Assembly (NCBI GenBank): GCA_038750655.1
Contig: JBCDGZ010000032.1
Span: 1-55,786, forward strand
Direction of reading: 5' to 3'
Source of the DNA: JBCDGZ01 sp038750655
GTDB lineage: Bacteria; Bacteroidota; Bacteroidia; Chitinophagales; Saprospiraceae
Length of the DNA stretch: 55,786 nt
Part shown: positions 51,433-55,786 of the stretch, one piece after another
Layout: every line of letters begins with the position of its first letter
How positions within the stretch are numbered: position 1 is the stretch's first letter
Translations under genes and position numbers: made by a program
Notes under the pieces: generated by a model
Told to the model about the DNA's origin: nothing
The model's input: the letters and a program-made list of their open reading frames with translations, nothing else
Databases searched by the model: none

Positions 51433-52335
51433 ATGAACAGCCCAAAGTCTAACGAAATTGCCGATTGGTTTCGGCAGCTACAAGACAGCATTTGTCAGCA
51501 ATTGGAAGCGGCCGACGGCTACGGGAAATTCCACCAAGACAAGTGGGAGCGCCCTGGTGGTGGTGGTGGCCGGACCCGTATTTTTAAGGGGCAGCATATC
51601 GAACGCGGGGGCGTCAACTTCTCTGCGGTGGAGGGGCAGCTGCCCGAAAAGATTGCCAAAGCCCTGAAAGTGGAGACGGCGCAGTTTATGGCGACCGGTG
51701 TTTCTATCGTTCTCCATCCTAAAAACCCTCATGTCCCCATCATCCACATGAATGTGCGCTATTTCGAGCTGGATAGTGGCCTATGGTGGTTTGGGGGAGG
51801 CATTGATCTGACACCGCATTACATTGTTGAAGAGGATGCAGGGGTTTTTCATCGCCATCTCAAGGCCGTCTGCGATGCCCACCATCCCACCTACTATCCC
51901 AAGTTCAAGGTTTGGGCGGACGATTATTTCTACCTCCGCCACCGTAAGGAAACGCGAGGTGTTGGGGGGATTTTCTTTGATCGCTTGAGTCAAGCGGAGG
52001 GGATGGATAAATCGGCCCGCTTTGCTTTTGTTCAGGATGTCGGTGAGGCGTTTTGCCCTATTTATGTACCCTTGCTGCACAAGTATAAGGACCAGGTATA
52101 CACGGAGGCCGAGAAGCGCTGGCAGGGCTTACGTCGGGGACGTTATGTAGAGTTTAATCTGGTTTGGGATAAAGGAACCAAGTTTGGTCTGGATACCGAC
52201 GGGCGGACGGAATCGATTTTGATGAGTATGCCGCCGGAGGCCAATTGGACATACGACTACCGGGCCGAAGAGGGGAGTAGGGAAGCCTACACCCTGGATC
52301 GTCTGAAGAAAGACGTTGACTGGATTAGTTTTTAA
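51433..52335 (+). CDS. hemF: Oxygen-dependent coproporphyrinogen III oxidase
   Basis: A 300-residue protein of normal length. It has GGGGGRTRIFKGQHIERGGVNFS in pieces (GGGGGRTRIFKG, ERGGVNFSAVEG), HMNVRYFEL, WWFGGGIDLTPHY, WADDYFYLRHRKETRGVGG and FNLVWDKGTKFGL, all hallmarks of HemF. It carries out aerobic oxidative decarboxylation of coproporphyrinogen III to protoporphyrinogen IX in heme synthesis, so the organism makes heme aerobically. It follows the ArsC-like gene after one base. Confidence 0.97.
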   Translation: MNSPKSNEIADWFRQLQDSICQQLEAADGYGKFHQDKWERPGGGGGRTRIFKGQHIERGGVNFSAVEGQLPEKIAKALKVETAQFMATGVSIVLHPKNPHVPIIHMNVRYFELDSGLWWFGGGIDLTPHYIVEEDAGVFHRHLKAVCDAHHPTYYPKFKVWADDYFYLRHRKETRGVGGIFFDRLSQAEGMDKSARFAFVQDVGEAFCPIYVPLLHKYKDQVYTEAEKRWQGLRRGRYVEFNLVWDKGTKFGLDTDGRTESILMSMPPEANWTYDYRAEEGSREAYTLDRLKKDVDWISF

Positions 52336-52345
52336 AATACTCCGC

Positions 52346-52843
52346 TTATAGACAGCGCAAAATGATGGGGTCGGTCTGGATGATATTGCTCATATTGCTA
52401 TCTCGATCCATGATTTGCACCTCATAAATTACCGTATCTGTAGGAAAATCTGCGGAAGGCGTACAAGGGTTCAAGCCATTTTCATAGAGACAGCAAATGG
52501 GAATGCCCGCATCGATGATCACAGAAATCTCTCCTGAAATCCCATTATTTGCTCCCTGCACTGGAATTAGTGGAGCACTGAAAGTAACGAAGGCTTGGCC
52601 ATCGCGCAAGTCAGTGAGGATAAAATTGGCTCGGTTTTCATCATCGCCGATATTACCATCGCCATCTGTAAAACTGATGGTCAGGAGCAGCGTGTCGCCG
52701 AAGGCACCTTGAGTCAGGAAACCTTTGGATAAGGATTTGAACTCGATCACGGGTTCTGGTGGGTAATCAGGTGGCTTGGTACAAGAGAGTACAAAAAGAA
52801 TTGCAAATAGAGAAATTATCGTATATTGGCTGGCTATCTTCAT
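52346..52843 (-). CDS. Uncharacterised lipoprotein
   Basis: A 165-residue lipoprotein with lipobox VLSC (about Cys21) and a following Pro-rich linker (TKPPDYPPEPVIEF). A beta-rich domain contains SFTDGDGNIGDDENRANFIL, a segment common in Bacteroidota lipoproteins. Two adjacent Cys (PICCLYENGLNPC) may form disulfides. Function unknown. It converges on hemF. Confidence 0.75.
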   Translation of the reverse strand: MKIASQYTIISLFAILFVLSCTKPPDYPPEPVIEFKSLSKGFLTQGAFGDTLLLTISFTDGDGNIGDDENRANFILTDLRDGQAFVTFSAPLIPVQGANNGISGEISVIIDAGIPICCLYENGLNPCTPSADFPTDTVIYEVQIMDRDSNMSNIIQTDPIILRCL

Positions 52844-52945
52844 TCTTACTGAATATTTACGGAGTCTTTGGAAAATGGATTGCCTATCTCTAGAACGGCA
52901 ATTTACTTTTTTTTATTCTAAAAATAAATTATCGAAAGGTCAGCT

Positions 52946-53959
52946 ATGTTACCGGACCGTTCCTTATTACTTGAGCGAATTTACCAGGTGGAGGATGCCA
53001 ACTTTGATGAGCTGGCCCTGCAAGTCTTTCGTTATCAGGCTAGTTACAATCCTTTATACGCTAAATACCTGACCATGTTGTCGGTAGAGCCAGAAAAAGT
53101 ATCGCAGATTCACCAAATTCCTTTTTTACCCATTGAACTCTTCAAGTGCTACCAAATCGTGAGCGATGACTGGACCGAGGAGATGGTTTTTGAAAGTAGT
53201 GGAACAACCGGTAGTCAGCCCAGCCGCCATTTTATTCGCGATCTTGAACACTATAAAAAGATCAGTGAGCAAGCTTTTGAAAAACACTACGGCCCGGTGG
53301 AGAACCATTGTATTCTGGCACTTTTACCTGCTTACTTAGAACGTCAGGGCTCTTCTTTGGTTTACATGGTCGATCATTTTATCCAGCTGTCAAATTATGC
53401 GGAAAGTGGTTTCTTTTTGTACAATACAGCCGCCCTCTTGGAGCGCGTGGCGCACTGCCAGAAGGAAGGCATTCCGACGTTGCTGATCGGTGTTAGCTTC
53501 GCCCTGCTCGATCTCGCAGAAGCCCATCCCACTAACCTTACCGGCATCACCGTCATGGAAACCGGCGGCATGAAGGGCCGCCGCAAAGAAATCACCCGCA
53601 CCGAGCTGCACCAGCAACTCCAATCCGCCTTCGGCCTCTCCCAAATTCACTCCGAATACGGCATGACCGAGCTGCTTTCCCAAGCCTACTCTAAAGGCCA
53701 GGGCCGCTTCCTCCCCGCTAACAGCATGCGCATACTGACCCGCGAACTCAACGACCCCTTCTACCTCCAAGCCCCCAACCGCCGAGGTGGCCTCAACATC
53801 ATCGACTTGGCCAACCTCGATAGCTGTAGCTTCATCGCCACCGAGGATCAGGGCATCGTCTATGAAGATGGCTCCTTCGAAGTGCTCGGAAGGCTGGACT
53901 ACAGCGAGCTGCGCGGCTGCAATTTGATGCTGTCCCAACACCTCGAAATGGAGGAATAA
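52946..53959 (+). CDS. LuxE/acyl-protein synthetase-like protein
   Basis: A 337-residue member of the LuxE/PaaK-like adenylate-forming group. It shows the phosphate-binding FESSGTTGSQPSRHF near residue 90, MVDHFIQLSNY, TVMETGGMKGRRKEITRTEL, the ESEYGMTEL-like SEYGMTELLSQAY and the C-terminal LGRLDYSELRGC. LuxE activates fatty acids for the luciferase system, but no luxCDAB genes are near. In Bacteroidota such proteins often accompany lipid or polyketide genes, none of which is evident here. Codon use becomes distinctly GC-rich after about 53500. Confidence 0.85.
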   Translation: MLPDRSLLLERIYQVEDANFDELALQVFRYQASYNPLYAKYLTMLSVEPEKVSQIHQIPFLPIELFKCYQIVSDDWTEEMVFESSGTTGSQPSRHFIRDLEHYKKISEQAFEKHYGPVENHCILALLPAYLERQGSSLVYMVDHFIQLSNYAESGFFLYNTAALLERVAHCQKEGIPTLLIGVSFALLDLAEAHPTNLTGITVMETGGMKGRRKEITRTELHQQLQSAFGLSQIHSEYGMTELLSQAYSKGQGRFLPANSMRILTRELNDPFYLQAPNRRGGLNIIDLANLDSCSFIATEDQGIVYEDGSFEVLGRLDYSELRGCNLMLSQHLEMEE

Positions 53960-53976
53960 TCTTACATTTGTTGGGC

Positions 53977-54840
53977 ATGCAAACTCTACTGAAAAGATTA
54001 AATGAGCCCTTTCCGGAGCGAGAAATTAGCATCTTTACCATTTTCAAAGATGCTTTTAGTGCTGGTCTAATTGTCGGTATGGTTTTGCTGATTATTGGGC
54101 CCAAAGGGGTCGATCAAACCATTCCGAGCCTTGGCCGACTGGGCAATACCGCCATGTTTGGCCTCATCACCGTACTCATTACCATCGTTTATCAGTCCAT
54201 GATGGCTTTTGTTTTCAAGGTGAGAAGCGATACGCCCGCCTGGAATCTAAAAAAGTGGATACTGACTATTTTGGGACTCCTCTTTTTCATCGCCATCGGT
54301 AACTTTGTCTACATCAATTTACTCTACGATTGGCAGGCCATGAGTTGGAGCAATCTGCTCAATATGGGCCTAAGCACCTTCACCGTCGGTATTTTCCCTA
54401 TCCTGTTTTTCGGCTTTACCTTGCAGCGCAAGGCCATCGACAAAAATGAGCAAGAAGCCAGTGAAATCCAATCCAACCTGCAAGAGGCAGCGACTTCGCA
54501 TCAGATGATCCTGCTGCAATCCCAAAACGGCAAGCAGCAGCTAGAGCTGGAGATTGGGGATTTATTCTACGCCGAAGCGATGCAAAACTACGTCGCCATT
54601 CATTTTCAAAACGGAGAGAAGAAACAGAAAGAACTGCTGCGCAACACCATCGCTAGCATCGAACAACAGCTTGCAGCAAGCTCCATCATCCGCTGTCATC
54701 GATCCTATCTGGTCAACCTCGATTTGATTGAAAAAGTCGAAGGCAACGCTCAGGGGCTGCGCCTGCAATTGAAAGGCTTGCCTGATACTCAGGTTCCCGT
54801 TTCCCGAAAATACATCCCCACACTCCGCGCCGCCCTTTGA
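53977..54840 (+). CDS. Membrane-anchored LytTR family transcriptional regulator
   Basis: A 287-residue protein with four N-terminal membrane helices (about residues 25-45, 60-80, 88-108, 120-142). A short coiled linker follows, then a C-terminal LytTR DNA-binding domain (about 185-285) with LFYAEAMQNYVAIHFQNG, IIRCHRSYLVNLDLIEKV and VPVSRKYIPTL. No histidine kinase or receiver domain is present, so the regulator may sense the membrane state directly. The TACATTTG at 53963-53970 suggests a nearly leaderless transcript. The downstream repeats may be its operator. Confidence 0.9.
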   Translation: MQTLLKRLNEPFPEREISIFTIFKDAFSAGLIVGMVLLIIGPKGVDQTIPSLGRLGNTAMFGLITVLITIVYQSMMAFVFKVRSDTPAWNLKKWILTILGLLFFIAIGNFVYINLLYDWQAMSWSNLLNMGLSTFTVGIFPILFFGFTLQRKAIDKNEQEASEIQSNLQEAATSHQMILLQSQNGKQQLELEIGDLFYAEAMQNYVAIHFQNGEKKQKELLRNTIASIEQQLAASSIIRCHRSYLVNLDLIEKVEGNAQGLRLQLKGLPDTQVPVSRKYIPTLRAAL

Positions 54841-54910
54841 CAAGCGTCCCAAGGGCCTTGTCATTCGTCCCTAGCCCTTGTTATTCAGCCCTTTAGCTTG
54901 TCATTCGTCC
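54836..54910. promoter_or_regulatory. Regularly spaced direct repeats downstream of LytTR gene
   Basis: CTTGTCATTCGTCC occurs at 54857-54870 and 54897-54910, and CTTGTTATTCAGCC at 54877-54890, exactly 20 bases apart. A fourth degenerate copy (10 of 14) lies at 54836-54849 and overlaps the LytTR stop codon. Direct repeats with two-helical-turn period are the known binding arrangement of LytTR proteins. They lie just before a membrane protein gene. Confidence 0.7.
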
Positions 54911-54961
54911 ATTTTTCCAGCGATGAATAAGGCTTCCGATTACCTTGCGAAGAAAAAAATC

Positions 54962-55666
54962 ATGGAAAATCTTTCAAAAATTCTTCTCGCCGTACACGTC
55001 TTTTCTGGCTTCACCAGCCTCGCCCTTTTTTGGATTCCCATGTTTACCCGTAAAGGCGGGCTGAATCATCGCCGTATCGGGAAAATCTATGTCTATCTGA
55101 TGTCTATAGTCGTCATCACCGCTGCGCTGCTGTGTTTGGTTGCCCTCACCGAAGGTCGCTTTATCGGGGCCTCTTTCCTGGGCTTTCTTTCCTTGATTAC
55201 AGGCCAAGCCGTTTGGGAGGGCGTCGCCATATTGAATACTAAAAAAGGCTTTAGCCGCTCCTTTTTATGGACCCAAAAGCTTTTTCAGCTATCGACCTTC
55301 TCTTTTGGTTTAGCTTTATTGATTACTGGGTTGGTCCTGATTAATCAAGGCTTTGGTGTAGTCATGCTGATCTTTGGCATCTTGGGGATCAGCAACTTTT
55401 CTAAGGTCTGGAACATCATCAGAGGACGGGATTTAGAGCAAAAAGATTGGTTTAATGGCCATCTGGAAGGGATGATCATCTCCGGAATTGCTGCCTACAC
55501 CGCCTTTTTTGTCTTTGGAGGCCGGCAGTTCCTCGGCAATATATTCACTGGCTATTGGATGGTCGTTCCCTGGGTAGCGCCTACCGTAATCGGTATATTC
55601 AGCATCCGATACCTCAAAAAATACTACGCCCGTAAAAAAGCCAAGAAACTTGATCCAACCACCTAA
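54962..55666 (+). CDS. DUF2306-like membrane protein
   Basis: A 234-residue membrane protein with about seven hydrophobic helices. The N-terminal motif LLAVHVFSGFTSLALFWIPMFTRKGGLNHRRIGKIYVYLM (in pieces: HVFSGFTSLAL, NHRRIGKIYVYLM) is typical of DUF2306. The function of this family is unknown. The ATG at 54962 is preferred to 54923 because it gives the family N-terminus and clears the direct repeats. It is likely a target of the LytTR regulator. Confidence 0.82.
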   Translation: MENLSKILLAVHVFSGFTSLALFWIPMFTRKGGLNHRRIGKIYVYLMSIVVITAALLCLVALTEGRFIGASFLGFLSLITGQAVWEGVAILNTKKGFSRSFLWTQKLFQLSTFSFGLALLITGLVLINQGFGVVMLIFGILGISNFSKVWNIIRGRDLEQKDWFNGHLEGMIISGIAAYTAFFVFGGRQFLGNIFTGYWMVVPWVAPTVIGIFSIRYLKKYYARKKAKKLDPTT

Positions 55667-55684
55667 ATCCCCTAATTTTAGGGC

Positions 55685-55786
55685 ATGAAAACGAAAATAT
55701 TACTCCTGGCCTGCCTCTTCCTAAGTCTTCACCTACAGATCACCATCGGGCGCGACCCCTCCAACACCATCCCCCTCAAGTCGGTC
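55685..55786 (+). CDS. Secreted protein, truncated by window end
   Basis: The first 34 codons of a gene. A signal peptide reads KTKILLLACLFLSLHLQ, followed by ITIGRDPSNTIPLKSV. The rest is outside the window. Just upstream is a small palindrome at 55670-55683 (CCCTAA/TTAGGG). Too short to assign a family. Confidence 0.55.
   Translation, partial: MKTKILLLACLFLSLHLQITIGRDPSNTIPLKSV

Noticed and set aside
1..55786. CRISPR array, tRNA genes, integrase or insertion sequences
   Set aside because: I scanned for repeat-spacer patterns, tRNA-like cloverleaf sequences and transposase motifs and found none convincing; mild tRNA candidates could be missed by eye.

Overview
The window looks like chromosomal DNA of a Bacteroidota bacterium, most plausibly of the Saprospiria group (Lewinella/Haliscomenobacter-like; this placement is inference). 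The signs are type IX secretion (T9SS) sorting tails on three large secreted proteins, gldC, the DUF1573-yajC-ybbR order, a TonB receptor/DUF4249 pair, many lipoproteins, and repeated Bacteroidota-type promoters (TTG, 19-22 bp, TAnnTTTG). No tRNA, 5S/16S/23S rRNA, insertion sequence, integrase or CRISPR array was seen. The only structural RNA found is the SRP RNA near 49.3 kb.

Layout: 0.2-11.5 kb holds housekeeping and envelope genes: a TMTC-like membrane TPR protein, DUF1573-yajC-ybbR, a GH15 hydrolase with shikimate kinase, a fasciclin lipoprotein, RlpA and MnmA. 11.6-16.8 kb is the most unusual part: two tandem copies, on the minus strand, of a three-gene cassette related to the Bacillus sporulation-delaying/cannibalism toxin system (sdpC toxin precursor, sdpA, sdpB). 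Each copy has its own matching promoter and a leader of roughly 280-300 nt, and no recognisable sdpI/sdpR immunity pair is nearby. 16.8-25 kb carries rimM, a bestrophin channel, two Amidase_3 proteins (one with a golvesin-like domain inserted in the catalytic domain), msrA, and a class V aminotransferase that has lost its PLP-lysine region by an in-frame deletion.

25-34.4 kb has a T9SS beta-propeller protein, cytochrome c maturation genes (ccmB, a ccmC/ccsA-type protein with an extra periplasmic domain, a ccmD-like peptide), glutamate dehydrogenase, an Lrp regulator with a clear palindromic operator, a TraB/GumN protein, an AraC regulator with a DMT transporter, and an ExbD-like unknown. 34.4-38.8 kb has a dipeptidase followed by debris of a GNAT and a nucleotidyltransferase gene, then PadR with an FtsX/MacB-type ABC permease. 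38.9-48.7 kb is a surface/secretion block: a 12-repeat FG-GAP T9SS protein, a TonB receptor with its DUF4249 lipoprotein, and an M43 metalloprotease with a T9SS tail.

48.8-55.8 kb returns to core functions: gldC, SRP RNA, transaldolase, uridine phosphorylase, an ArsC/Spx-like protein with hemF, a LuxE-like acyl ligase, and a membrane LytTR regulator followed by regularly spaced direct repeats in front of a DUF2306-like gene. The window ends inside a secreted-protein gene. The first 167 bases contain no gene I can support.
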